Part shown: positions 21,892 to 33,120 of the stretch, in pieces
How positions within the stretch are numbered: position 1 is the stretch's first letter
Layout: every line of letters starts with the position of its first letter
Origin: Plantago ovata
Lineage: Eukaryota; Streptophyta; Magnoliopsida; Lamiales; Plantaginaceae
DNA: 64,000 nucleotides
Direction: 5' to 3'
NCBI GenBank assembly: GCA_028274465.1
Contig: CM051455.1
Coordinates: forward strand, 111,536,261 to 111,600,260
The notes under the pieces: generated by a model
Told to the model about the DNA's origin: nothing
The model's database searches: none
The model's input: only the letters and a program-made list of their open reading frames with translations
Translations under genes and position numbers: made by a program

Positions 21892-23145
21892 TGATGAATG
21901 TGTATTTTACACTTTCATTCGAGTCTTTTTCACCTACTTTAGCTATCCTCTATGTTAATTTAGCTATATTTTAGTACATTTTATTAGAATAGTGTCACGT
22001 TTCCCTTTAGATTTTATTTTACAAGTTTTGGTTGAAATTCGAAGATTTTTGGGCAATTATATTGAAGTTGACAAGGAATTGGTGTTCCAGAAGCCTATTC
22101 GAAGTATCTGAAGGTTTCCGGATAGGATTTGAAGTCTAGGGGCCGAATCTGGAGGTTAGAAGGCTACTAGAAGTCAGAAACCGAGTTCGAAAAGGTGAAG
22201 AAATCAAAAAGCGCGTCGAAAACGCGGCATTCCGCGAGAATTAACAGGGGGCGAACGCCCCGTGTTTTTTCGGGGCCTATATATAGTGCTCAGTTTTTCT
22301 CCGAAAATCATATCTTTCCAGACCTACTTTCTCACCTCTCTCTATAGTTTTAGGTAGAAACTTCCCGGGGCCTGTCCTGGGAGTTCCGTAGCTTAGGGGA
22401 TACTTTTTCATAGCAGTTTGGAGCTCGTAGGATCGCAATCATCCGGAGATTGACAACCTTCGGTAACTTTGTATCTTACAGTTTTATTCTACTTATTTTA
22501 TTTATCTTTCAATATGTTTTCTTCTATGATTTCTGTTGATTGCATGCCTATTATGAATAGCTAAACTTATCATTGGTGGTAGTATGTGAATTCTTAGCGA
22601 AGGGAAGATAATCATGCTAATGGCTATATCGCGCATGATACTCCGTGTCATTGCTTTATTTCGTTGATCAGTTGTAACCAAAATCCTCGTATGTTGTATT
22701 GATTGTTATGCACAATTGGACACTAGTCGACCATCAGACCAATTATCTTCGTAGTGTTGAATAATTACGGAACACATTAGGACAATCGTGATTAACTAGT
22801 CAGACCAAATTATATTCGTAGTGCTTAATACTTGCAACAGGACACTAGATTGATTGAAAGATCTCTATGCAAGACCGAGGAATTTATGCATGATTATCGA
22901 CCCATTATGTTAAGAAGGACCATACTATCACCAATCTCCATTATCTGCTAGAAACCCCCTATTGCTATCTGTCTGTTGTTTTTATATTCTCTTGTTAAAT
23001 AGATAAAGCAAGTTATAGTCCTGAGAGAACGACACTCGAGTCATTCTACTGCTACACTACAGTTTTCGTTGTAGTTGTGGATTGCCTTTGGCTAAATAAC
23101 AAATTTATTTGACTGAACCGGGACCTGACAAATCCGCGTTCATCA
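21892..23145 (+). repeat. 5' LTR of element C2, 1,254 bp
   Basis: TGATGAATG to TTCATCA, TATA box TATATATAG at 22278, GC-rich GGGGCGAA..CGCCCC segment just upstream. Compared with the 3' LTR it lacks one roughly 20-bp copy of that segment. Confidence 0.92.
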
Positions 23146-23148
23146 AAT

Positions 23149-23166
23149 TGGCGCCGTTGCCGGGGA
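23149..23166 (+). other. Primer-binding site of element C2 (tRNA-Asp type)
   Basis: TGGCGCCGTTGCCGGGGA, three bases after the LTR. It is the 18-base tRNA-Asp-complementary site typical of Athila elements. Confidence 0.85.
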
Positions 23167-23314
23167 CTATACTCCTTTTTTCTGTTTAATTTGTTTATAT
23201 TTACAGCTTTAGATTCCTAATTCTATTAGTTTTAGTTTTCCTTTTTAATCTCTCTCTAATACTGCTTTCCTAGTTTGTTTCTAATCACCTTTCCTAGTCT
23301 GTTACAGATAGTGT

Positions 23315-25421
23315 ATGCCGCATACACGTTCTGCAGGTACACCGCTGGCTGATTCAATTGCTGAGATCGACAGAGTCTACCACCAAAGAAGGCGACTACT
23401 TGAAAGGCGCTCACTAGAGGAAATAGAGGAAACCGATTTCTCTGAGTCTCTTCAAGGAAATCGACGGAATAGCAGAAGCTAGACCACTGAAGGCATGGGT
23501 ACAACCCACCAAAGATCGTATGAGGGGACCGGCGATAGTTCTTTCGTCTGCAACCCGAGATCTGGAGATCAAGAACCACGCATTCCAACAACTTCCGAGG
23601 TTCTATGGCTTATCAAGGGAAGATGTGATGGGGTACTTGCACGATATCGATGATTTCGTCAATCAACTCCCATGAACCGGAGCTGACATAACAACGGATG
23701 AGTTGAGGATGAAGGTTTTTTCTATGGGACTTGGCGACAGAGCCAAGTCATGGCTGAGTTCTCTTCCAGCAGGCTCGCTGGACACATGGGAAAAGGTTTT
23801 TTTAGCTTCCATGGAGAAATACTTACCTCACACCTTGACTACCGCGCTTAAGGCGCAAATCACTGGATTCAAGCAGGACTATGATGAGACCATCTACACT
23901 GCGTTCGAGAGATTCCAAGATCGCACGAACAAGTGCCCTCACCATGGTTTTGAACTTTCCGACTTAGTCCAACACTTCTACAATGGACTAACCTTTGAGA
24001 ACCAACAAGTGGTGGATTTCCAATGCCGAGGCAATATTTGGGAGGAAACCGCAGAAGCCGTCTGGGCAGTTTTCGAAAGGCTTGCTAAGGGTTCGCAGTT
24101 CAAGGACCCAAGAGCAATGGTTAGGAGACGTGGACCTAAAGCTCCACCGACTCAAGAAGCCCCTATGTACAGGGGGAATGGGGATCAATTCGAGTGCTTT
24201 ACCAACGAATTGAAGCAAGTCCTCAAGAGCGCCACCGGAACAACTGTTTCGAACGAAGTATGCCGAATATGCAAGAACTATGGGCATGGGGCTCATATGT
24301 GTAGATCGGAGCTGGCATACGATGATGGCAACTGGGCTCGAGGAGGTGAAGAAGAAGCCTTTGCTACGGAGTTTGGCACTCAAGAAGTTAGCTACGGACA
24401 AGACGGTAGGAATCCTCGAGGTGGATTTTGGAGAAGAGGATACCGTAACAATCAAGGATATGCACCGGCTAACCAAACTTATGGACCTAACCAAGACCGT
24501 AGTAGGCTAAACTATGGTAATGATCACTGCGAAAACCCCGCTCCGAAAGAGCTACCGAAGTCGAAGTCGGCTCAACTGATGGAGAACTTACAGAAGATGG
24601 TTGATCACACACAGAATTTTCTCAAACGTTATGAAGAAGATTCCGAGAAGACTAGGGCAAGGCTTGATAAGTTGGAAGAGAGCACTAGGCTTGCCCATCA
24701 AAAAATGCAAGAGTTGATCGACCGAGGAGCAAGTAGGGAACAAGGCAAACTGCCTAGCAGCACTGTGAAGTCGAATGCCATTACATTGGCTGGAGATGTA
24801 CCTGACGAAATCACCATCAGGAAGGTTGTTAGGTGTGAGTGTTGCATGAAGGAAGAACTTCTACAGGCTGAGGAAGAAGAGAAGGACCTCGGTTCTGACA
24901 CAAGTGATGAAGAGCAGGAAGAACCCGAACCACTCCCTAAAAGTTTCGATGTTAAGGTAGGGATTGGTGAGCTTGAAGATGTCCGTGCCACACTAGACAC
25001 GAGATCCTACTCGAACATAATTCCTTTGAATGTGTTTGAAAAGAGCAACATCGGAAAACTATCTGAGCAAAGGGCTATTGTGCAACTGGCGGATGGATCC
25101 TTTATGAGACCCGAGGGCGTTGTGAAAAATGTGTTGGTCAAGATTGGTGAAGCATCTATATACACCAATTTTGTAGTTATGCCGGCATCTGCACCTGGGA
25201 CGGGGGATGTCATACTCTTAGGGAAAACATTCTTGACTAAACTACGCTCAGTGATGGATATCTACCAAAGAACTTGCACCATCGAAGTGAATGGCAAGCA
25301 ACACGTGTTGCAAGCCATACCTGATCCACCTGAACCGCCTGATATTACTACTCACTACTGTGGTCTTGCAGCCTATATTTTTCTTATTCACAGGTTCGTG
25401 GCATGGAAAGGAGATCAATGA
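23315..25421 (+). pseudogene. gag: gag-protease of element C2, broken
   Basis: ATG at 23315 (MPHTRSAGTPLADSIAE). A deletion of about a dozen bases near 23455 and a CGA-to-TGA stop at 23673 break the start. From 23676 the frame is open to 25421. It holds the Athila gag core (AKSWLSSLPAGSLDTWEKV, TNKCPHHGFELSDLVQHFY), an intact knuckle CRICKNYGHGAHMC near 24260, a coiled-coil-like stretch (about 24580-24720) and an acidic linker. The protease follows. Its active site reads LDTRSYSN where the family has DTGS, so the catalytic loop glycine is lost. The fold end VILLGKTFLTKLRSV is present. No RT follows. Confidence 0.85.
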
Positions 25422-26539
25422 AGGGGAAGCCTAGTACCTGCAAAAAGAAGAGATAGGCGCAGACACGAGTCGAGTCAAAGACTTTAAACAATGACGCTAT
25501 CCGGGAGGCAACCCGGAATTTTTATCGCTTTCTTTACTGCTTTCTGCATGCATTCATTCTTGAACTATTTGCCTCTCATATGCGAATTTGTTCATGTCTG
25601 TGTCATATATGCTTATGTTTGAGTGAGATTTTTCGAGTGGTTTTTTGAAAAAATTGGTTTCGGGGATTAAAACCGCATTTTCTGACGACGGGAACCGTCT
25701 CCCCGCATTGGGGAGCACGGGGCGAACCGCCCCACGGTCCCAGAACTTCAAAAACATGGATTTCATCCCCAAAACCTTATTTTCTTCATTCTTCTTCATC
25801 CATACTCCCAAAAAACCCGAAAAGTGCGATTTTACTTCTAAATCTTCGTAACTTCTTCAATTCTTGACCAAATTGAGTGTTCTTTAGCTTAATTCGGAGC
25901 CTATTACATGATCTATCATCCTATCCGAATAGATTTCATCCTAATTCGGTAGATTTGCAGATCTGAGGTATCATCCTTAGAACCCTAATTTTCGAATTTG
26001 GGGGTTTTCTATTTTGAGCTTCAATTATGCTTATTTGATGCATGGGTATGTTGTTTGTATGATTAGACATGTTATTTACTATCAATTGCATGCTCAATTT
26101 TGCTTGGATTGTTGATTTGGGAATTTTGCTGTTAGATGATATATCTTGTTCTGCAATATGTCTTTATCTTTGATTTCTTGCATATGATTGTGTTTATTGA
26201 CGTAATGTTGGTAGATTTGACGATAGAATGCTTAATTGGTGAGTATGAGGATTTATGATGATTGGATTTTTCGCTGCTATGGTATGAATTGAGCCTTGTT
26301 ATCAAGGATATTGGTTGTCTAGTAAAAGCATGATGTGATGTATCGCATGTAGTAGTTACGTTGGTATGTTGCATGATGAAGAAGCTAGGCTAGACATTGC
26401 GGTTTGGGGAGTTCGATTGTTGATTTTATCACTTGTGTATTTCGCTTTTACACTAGTATGTATTTGAGACAGTTTTGTGTCATACGAGGTGCTAACAGCT
26501 GTTTGTAGGTACCATACCAAGGGAAGGGAGCATTCCCGT
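25422..26539 (+). other. Internal leader between gag and ORF2 of C2
   Basis: No convincing ORF. It begins with CGCTATCCGGGAGGCAACCC near 25495, a small hairpin (CCGGG/CCCGG) shared with F. At 25690-25735 it has GC-rich palindromes of the same form as those in the LTRs. Near 26403 it has TTTGGGGAG, a copy of the polypurine core. The corresponding empty site of F's MITE is at about 26285-26300. Confidence 0.6.
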
Positions 26540-26896
26540 ATGATTGCTTTGAAGAACCATGTCAAGAAAGGTGATCTCGCTAGATGTGCGTTCGAGCCAA
26601 GGGGTTTTGCAACAACGTCGTGGATTATCCAAGAGGAGGAGCTAGAGTACACCTGGAGTAAGGACTCCTATGCCTATTCATGCACCACCGAAGGGACAGA
26701 AACCATTATTACGTCATCACTCCATCACGAGGACTGCAGAGTTCGAGTGAACTGGAAGGCACCGGGACATTCTCGCCGCGACGGATTCAATCTTGAGTTC
26801 GCAGTTGCTAGAAGGTTCCGAAGCGCTAGCTTGGTTCCAAAACATAATGACATGGGTACTCAGCACCTTGTTGGGGTGCCCCTTGCCTGCCTCTAA
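26540..26896 (+). CDS. ORF2 of C2, conserved with F, function unknown
   Basis: The first in-frame ATG is at 26540. The frame is open from about 26477, and the TTTGTAG just upstream could be a splice acceptor, so the start is uncertain. Conserved segments shared with F include CAFEPRGFATTSWIIQ, EYTWSKDSYAYSCTTEGTET and VNWKAPGHS. C2 lacks seven residues (YWRGIDY) that F has. It lies where Athila elements carry their env-like ORF, after the position of pol. I see no signal peptide or membrane segment in it. It may continue in another frame after 26896. Confidence 0.5.
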   Translation: MIALKNHVKKGDLARCAFEPRGFATTSWIIQEEELEYTWSKDSYAYSCTTEGTETIITSSLHHEDCRVRVNWKAPGHSRRDGFNLEFAVARRFRSASLVPKHNDMGTQHLVGVPLACL

Positions 26897-28841
26897 AAGG
26901 AGCATAACATTGATATTGGGAGCATCAATTATAGAGAATGTGGTCGACATTGGAAAACATGGAAGACAACCTCTGAATACCCGAGCAGCTTGCTGTAACC
27001 TCCTTGGGGTGTAAAACGCTGGAGGGGGAGGACCTGATACCACTTGCCTTTCCCCTTCAACAGTTCTCAAGCTATTGGAGAGATACCGGGTGGAAGATTC
27101 CTTAACAGAGGCGGCCAATCTTGAAGATTCCCTTCGACACTGCAACTCTACTAGTGAGGATGTGCGTGACAGTAGTGACATGAAAGCCATATGGGCAATG
27201 ATGATACTAACTGAGGAGTTGCTCCTATACGGCCCATAATTGAAACTACCGCGTCTACCTGAAGACCTGATGACTCCCTAGAAAGCTCCCGGAGGAGGCC
27301 CAATAACTCAAGATCAGCATACTCAGCCGACCGAGGCCAAACCATGGGCTAACATCTAGTATCACATCTTATTTCCTCATTTTCTTACTTCTAGGGACTA
27401 GCGTTAATTTCATGAGGGGGGATGGGATTTAAGTGATCTGATGTTGTTAGTTTGGAGCTTGGTATTGGTAGGATGAGTATAGCACCTCGCATGCTTCGTC
27501 CGTCTGCATTTGCATTTGCACGTTTACTGCTTTCTTAGATTTCTTAGGTTGCATTCACTACATTCATCCAAGGATAGTCTTGCATGTTTTATATGGAGTT
27601 TATTGCCGAATTTTTTGAACTTTTTTATTGAGTAGATCAACTAACTATGCCATTAATCGTATGCTTCATCTCTATGAATTTGTTTGAGGTTTTTCTCGCT
27701 TGGCTTGTCACATTTATGTATTGCACTTAGTTAAGCTTGGTAGTCTCGACATCACTTAGTGGTGTTTTCTCTACTGCGGTTCACGAAGGCCTTTATAATA
27801 GGATGATGCATGTTAGGGTCTTATGGTTGTTTTCCCGAGTAATGATGTACCTAAGAGGCAACAAGTATTCACCATGCTTTGAGCTTGCTAAATGCCTAGG
27901 AAGGAGGTAGTGTGAGGTTGTGTGATCCTTTGTTTATAACCTATTCTTCTGAATAGGTTTGGGGAGGGGGTTACACCATCATAGACTTGTTTCTATTTTT
28001 CATTTACATATCGTGAGTTTATTTTTCCTTTTCCGTAAATTTTGTGCTCCAACCTATTCTTTCGAATAGGTTTGGGGAAGTCGTGCGAGTCTTCTTGTTT
28101 CTCTTTGTTATGCTACTGCTGGCTAGAAAAATCGAAAAAAAAGAAAAAGAAAAATTCCAGAAAAAAAAGAGAAAAAGAAAAAAAGAAAAAAAGAATCTGG
28201 AAAGAAAAAAGAAAAAAAAAAGAAAAGACCCCAAAAAAGCAAAGAAGGGTCCAAAAAAGGAAAGCCAAATAGCAGTTTAGCAAAGTGTTGAGTCTTTTCC
28301 ATTTTTGTAATGTTCGTATTCGTGTTTTATCTTTTAGTCTTGAGCGTCATCTGTTCTAGACCACCCTCGTCCTGCCATTCAGGAAGTGGTGAATAGCTTA
28401 AGACTTTACTTGAGAGATGAGTAGAATAGGGGAGAGTTATCTTTTATAGGGAACCCTCCTTCATTTGATGAGAGCCAGTACTGGTTCGACCTCTTTTGAG
28501 GAAAAGTCTTAACATGGTGGAACAGCAGTAAGTCCTCAGTTTCATAGGCACGGGACAACCATTCGTATCTTAGCATGCTTCATTACGTTGTCACTGACTA
28601 GCTCCAGGTAGAGAATGTTACGAGAGACTATCTTGTCTTGACATAAGTGCTTATGTGGATGTGTATAAGTCAATCGAGGTATTCTTCAACCTATATTCAT
28701 GCTTTGATTTATATGGTTTTTGCTCATATGTTATTTGGTAGATTCAGTAGATTAGTTCATTTTATTTGGCATGAAACTCCATTTTTGTGTCTTGCATGTT
28801 TTTTATATTAGAGTCTAGCTTAGTTGCTTGAGGACAAGCAA
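26897..28841 (+). other. 3' internal region of C2
   Basis: The first 450 bp could encode a downstream part of ORF2 in other frames: the serine/aspartate-rich segment LRHCNSTSEDVRDSS near 27140, matched in F. After that no ORF is credible. Two hairpins, 27940-27957 and 28053-28070, are each followed by TTTGGGGA. Then come A-rich lysine-codon-like runs near 28130-28240 and the conserved blocks seen in G and F. Confidence 0.6.
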
Positions 28842-28860
28842 AGGTTCGGTTTGGGGAGTT

Positions 28861-29824
28861 TGATGAATGTGTATTTTACACTTTCATTCGAGTCTTTTTG
28901 ACGTATTTTAGCTATCCTCTATGTTAATTTAGCTATATTTTAGTACATTTTATTAGAATAGTGTCACGTTTCCCTTTAGATTTTATTTTACAGGTTTTGG
29001 TTGAAATTCGAAGATTTCTGGGCAATTATATTGAAGTTGACAAGGAATTGGTGTTCCAGAAGCCTATTTGGAGTATCTGAAGGTTTCCGGATAGGATTTG
29101 AAGTCTAGGGGCCGAATCTGGAAGTTAGAAGGCTACTAGAAGTCAGAAACCGAGTCCGAAAAGGTGAAAAAATCCAAAAACGCGTCGAAAACGCGGAATT
29201 CCGCGAGAATTACCTGGGGGCGAACCGCCGCAGGCTGGGGCGAACCGCCCCGTGTTTTTTCGGGGCCTATATATAGTGCTCAGTTTTTCTCCGAAAATCA
29301 TATCTTTCCAGACCTACTTTCTCACCTCTCTCTATAGTTTTAGGTAGGAACTTCCCGGGGCCTGTCGTTGGAGTTCCGTAGCTTAGGGGATACTTTTTCA
29401 TAGCAGTTTGGAGCTCGTAGGATCGCAATCATCCGGAGATTGACAACCTTCGGTAACTTTGTATCTTACAGTTTTATTCTACTTAGTTTATTTATCTTTC
29501 AATATGTTTTCTTCTATGATTTCTGTTGATTGCATGCCTATTATGAGTAGCTAAACTTATCATTGGTGGTAGTATGTGAATTCTTAGCGAAGGGAAGATA
29601 ATCATGCTAATGGCTATATCGCGCATTATACTCCGTGTCATTGCTTTATTTCGTTGATCAGTTGTAACCAAAATCCTCGTATGTTGTATTGATTGTTATG
29701 CACAATTGGACACTAGTCGACCATCAGACCAATTATCTTCGTAGTGTTGAATAATTACGGAACACATTAGGACAATCGTGATTAACTAGTCAGACCAAAT
29801 TATCTTCGTAGTGCTTAATACTTG
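28861..29824 (+). repeat. 3' LTR of element C2, left piece
   Basis: Starts TGATGAATG and is split by an E-type solo LTR with the duplication ACTTG (29820-29824 and 31542-31546). It carries one more copy of the GC-rich palindromic segment (about 29217-29255) than the 5' LTR, upstream of the TATA box near 29267. Confidence 0.9.
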
Positions 29825-31541
29825 TGTTAGGTAACTTGTAATTTTGATGAGCAATTAACCATGCTAAATTAAGAACAGTCCAGTAACTAGTACTCTTAAG
29901 GTCCATAAGATTTTAGATTTTTAAGGACATTGTAAAAGAGGAACGTTTGCTGATGACTTAGATAGGTGTTAGATAAGTTATTTATTTTTGTGGATGACGT
30001 ATTTTATTTTCTGAGAAGAAAATATCTTATTGACACATTTGTGTATGACGTATTTTATTTTCTGAGAAGAAAATAATTTATTGACACTTTAGCGTATGAT
30101 GTATTTTATTTTCTGAAAAGAAAATATCTTATTGATGCTTAGCTTTAATGAATCTTATTTTCTGAAAAGAAAATGACCTATTGAAGCATTTGCTGAAGAT
30201 GTATTTTGTTTATTACAAACAAATTATTGAAGCAAATAAGAAACCGGTCAGAATCTTGAAGACTTTTGAAGATCTAAAGACTTGAAGACTTGAAGACTTG
30301 AAGATTGCTGAAGACTGGTAAGGAACGTGTTGCTCAGAAAGTGAAATTTTCAGCAACAGCATTGCATAAGTGAAAATCTGAAAGACAGAGTAGGTTGTGC
30401 TTGCTGAAAATGAGAATGAACACTTGCTGATGAACATATGTGACCTCTTGCTGAATGTACGTGATTTTGCGCTCCAATGTTACTGTTTGAATTCTATTCA
30501 AATGTGCATTTAATGCAAAGCTTACACGCGAAGGACATGAAGACTAGAAGACAAACAAAGGTTGCTGCTGAAAGTACAAAAGCAAGATAGTGACATGTTA
30601 AGGAACAAAAGCCTTAAGGATTTGAAATTCAAACGGCTCCTTACTTGCACTATAAATAGAGGTCATCCGGCAAAGAGTTGAAGGGTGTCAACAACGTGAT
30701 CAAACTCTGACTTGTGCTTAAAAACTCACAAACCTTCAAACACTCTTACTGCCATTGATCCGTTCCAAGACTTAAAGCTTGAAAAAGCTACTTGTGAAGA
30801 AGTAGAACAAACTCGGCTAAGAAATTAGTTAAGTGTTCTTTCTTTCGAACAAGAACAAGTCTTGACACCAGAAACAATCAAACTTGTTTACTGCAAAGTA
30901 TTCCAAGTTGTGTTTCTTAGATTACTTGTTGTAACTGAATAAGTTATAATTAAGTCATCTCACCCCAAAACTCTCTAACTGAAAATACACCCTTTCAGGC
31001 GTGATATTCAGGGGGAACTTAATCGAGCAAAGTTTTGCTGATTAAAAGTACCAAGTTTGGTGGAGAACAAGGTTGAAGTTCTCTAGTTTAGGTTGGAGAC
31101 AAAGCAAGTGTGCTTTGGTTTCTGTTGAATCGCTTTAGATAGGAGATTGTAAGGAACCTCAATCATATCTTAGTGGATTCAGTCCTAGAAAGGACAAAGT
31201 GGATTAGTTGAGAGATTACGCCACTCTCAGATACCACTATAAAAGCGTTTGTGTGATTTACTTACTGCATTTAGCTTTCAGCAAATTATATCTGTTTGTA
31301 CACAGTCACTCACTTCACTTGCTGAAACTCTTTACTTGCTGAAAGAGCACTTATTGTTTCAAAGTATCAGCAAACCAAGTCACTGGAAAGTAACTTACGC
31401 TTGCTGAGAAAGTTAAGTATCAGCAACCTCATTACTGAAAAGTAATAAGTACTTGTTGAGAAAGTTTTTAAACGACAAAAGTTTGAAAAGACTATTCACC
31501 CCCCCCCTCTAGTCTTTTCTTGTTGTTTAAAGGGACCAACA
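29825..31541 (+). mobile_element. Solo LTR of the element E family
   Basis: 1,717 bp, TGTTAGGTAAC to GGGACCAACA, flanked by ACTTG on both sides. No internal sequence. Homologous to 15209-16768 with the same TATA box CTATAAATAG near 30649. A four-copy minisatellite at about 29990-30200 makes it longer. It is the youngest insertion of this branch. Confidence 0.9.
29990..30200. repeat. Minisatellite with hairpin core in the solo E-type LTR
   Basis: About four units of 52-57 bp, each containing ATTTTCTGAGAAGAAAAT or a close variant, which has 7-bp inverted arms. The E LTR at 15380-15430 has one clear copy. Confidence 0.75.
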
Positions 31542-31546
31542 ACTTG

Positions 31547-31857
31547 CAACAGGACACTAGATTGATTGAAAGATCTCTATGCAAGACCGAGGAATTTATG
31601 CATGATTATCGACCCATTATGTTAAGAAGGACCATACTATCACCAATCTCCATTATCTGCTAGAAACCCCCTATTGCTATCTGTCTGCTGTTTTTATATT
31701 CTCTTGTTAAATAGATAAAGCAAGTTATAGTCCTGAGAGAACGACACTCCAGTCATTCTACTGCTACACTACGGTTTTCGTTGTAGTTGTGGATTGCCTT
31801 TGGCTAAATAACAAATTTATTTGACTGAACCGGGACCTGACAAATCCGCGTTCATCA
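31547..31857 (+). repeat. 3' LTR of element C2, right piece
   Basis: Continues the LTR after the solo LTR (CAACAGGACACTAG..) to TTCATCA at 31857. It is followed by ATAGT, the target duplication of C2. Confidence 0.9.
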
Positions 31858-31862
31858 ATAGT

Positions 31863-31992
31863 CCTTAGAGATCGACACTCGAGGTTATTTTACTTCTACA
31901 CTACGTACCTTGGTTTTCGTTGTAGTTGTGAATTGCCTTTGGCTAAAAACAAATTTATTTGATTAATTGAGTCTGACAAATTTGGTTCATCA
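31863..31992 (+). repeat. 3' LTR of element C1, right piece
   Basis: The last 130 bp of C1's 3' LTR, after the ATAGT duplication at 31858-31862, ending TTCATCA at 31992 and followed by ATGGT, the target duplication of C1. Confidence 0.88.
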
Positions 31993-31997
31993 ATGGT

Positions 31998-33021
31998 GAA
32001 GAGAATGAAGTTTTGGTGCTTCAAGGTCATCCGTGGTGTATCTAGAAGTTTCCAGATGAGTTTTGAGGCCTAGGGGACGAGTTTCAAGGCTTAAAGGTCA
32101 CTAGAAGGCAAAATCGAGTCCAAAAAGGAAACCTAAAGCCAAAAACTCGCTACCACCGACCTGGAGCTCCCAGGAGGTTTGCCCGGTGTCAGGCGGTGCG
32201 CCTGGGACCCCAGGCGGTTCGCCCCCTGTCTGTCGACTAGTGTATATAGTTTCGCCTATTTAGTTCGTTTTTCATACCTTTTCACCTTATTTTGAGAGAC
32301 AAATTATCCAGAGCTTGTTCTGGGAATTATTAGCATAGAAGACTCCTTTTCTTATTGATTTGGGAGCTTAAGCATAGATATTGGACATCTTTGATTCTCG
32401 ATTCTTGCTTGTCAGTTAGCAATTCACCGGAGATTGACAACCTTCGTTGGTAACTTGTATCTCACGATTTTGCTGCTTTTGTTTATTCAATTCAACATGT
32501 TTTCATTGACTCTTGATTTGATTATGCTTGTTGATTGCGATTTATACATGAGTAGCTAAATCTAAGGTTGGTGATGGTATGTGAATTCATAACTAGGGTT
32601 CTTAATTATGCATGAGTGGCTTCGCGCATCTAAGACTTGATTTATTGTTTTATTTCTTTGATCTATCTAAGCCATCTATCTTCGTAGATTAGTGTTAAAT
32701 TTAAAGAAACACTAGGACAATTCATGATCATAGATTTCTATATAAACTTCAAGTACTTCACCTGTAATTAGAACCCGATGCTTAGAACGATCATACTATC
32801 ACTAACTTCCATCATAATTGATAAGAAAAACCTTTCCTAAATTGTTTTCTGATTTTATATTTTAAGTTAAATTAGTTAAAGCTAGTTATAGTCCTTAGAG
32901 ATCGACACTCGGGGTTATCTTACTTCTACACTACGTGCCTTGGTTTTCGTTGTAGTTGTGAGTTGCCTTTGGCTAAAAATAAATTTATTTGATTAATTGA
33001 GTCTGACAATCTCGTTCATCA
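31998..33021 (+). repeat. 3' LTR of element G, right piece
   Basis: Resumes G's LTR after the ATGGT duplication. GC-rich palindromic segments at about 32170-32225 precede a TATA-like GTGTATATAG. It ends TTCATCA at 33021, where D's leader begins abruptly. Confidence 0.85.
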
Positions 33022-33100
33022 TACTTCACCTCGGATTAGCCATCTCGAGGAGTGTTTCTTGGCTCGACCGGTAGGGCGAAGGAATGACCTTTCGATCAGA

Positions 33101-33118
33101 TTTCAACAGACGGCGCCA
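33101..33118 (-). other. Primer-binding site of element D
   Basis: The minus strand reads TGGCGCCGTCTGTTGAAA, two bases inside the LTR boundary at 33121. The 3' half differs from the A and B site. Confidence 0.7.
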
Positions 33119-33120
33119 AA

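Larger units (their letters stand above)
21892..31857 (+). mobile_element. Element C2: Athila-like, gag-protease only, containing a solo LTR
   Basis: Complete element with target duplication ATAGT. 5' LTR 21892-23145, primer-binding site 23149, gag-protease 23315-25421, ORF2 near 26540-26896, polypurine tract 28842-28860, and a 3' LTR 28861-29824 plus 31547-31857. No RT, RNase H or integrase motif occurs in the internal 5.7 kb. The layout fits the described class of plant LTR elements that encode Gag but no polymerase (TR-GAG type). It is the closest relative of F in the window. Confidence 0.88.
17844..31992 (+). mobile_element. Element C1: non-coding Athila-like derivative, containing nested C2
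   Basis: Target duplication ATGGT. Own sequence is 17844-21891 plus 31863-31992, about 4.2 kb. 5' LTR 17844-19036, degenerate primer-binding site at 19040, internal region 19037-20825, and a 3' LTR starting at 20826 that is split by C2. There is no gag or pol. The internal region consists of an inverted and then a direct copy of the family's 3' internal sequence. Such an element could move only with proteins from another Athila copy. Confidence 0.88.
16769..33021 (+). mobile_element. Element G: Athila-like retrotransposon, 3' end, containing nested C1
   Basis: 16769-17670 is the 3' internal region and 17671-17843 plus 31998-33021 is the 3' LTR. The LTR is about 1.2 kb, starts TGATG and ends TTCATCA, as in C1, C2 and F. 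It is split by C1 with a 5-bp duplication ATGGT (17839-17843 and 31993-31997). G ends at 33021 inside the leader of D. Its left end is outside the window, beyond E and A. Confidence 0.85.

Noticed and set aside
26717..27190. Antisense ORF of 157 aa in C2, matched by 55897-56226 in F
   Set aside because: It is opposite to ORF2. The sense strand has a better protein (Ser/Asp-rich tail and conserved blocks), so the antisense match is most likely a shadow of two similar sequences.
28042..28280. Lysine-rich ORFs (also 20027-20239)
   Set aside because: Translations of A-rich runs in the 3' internal region; not conserved in frame among copies.
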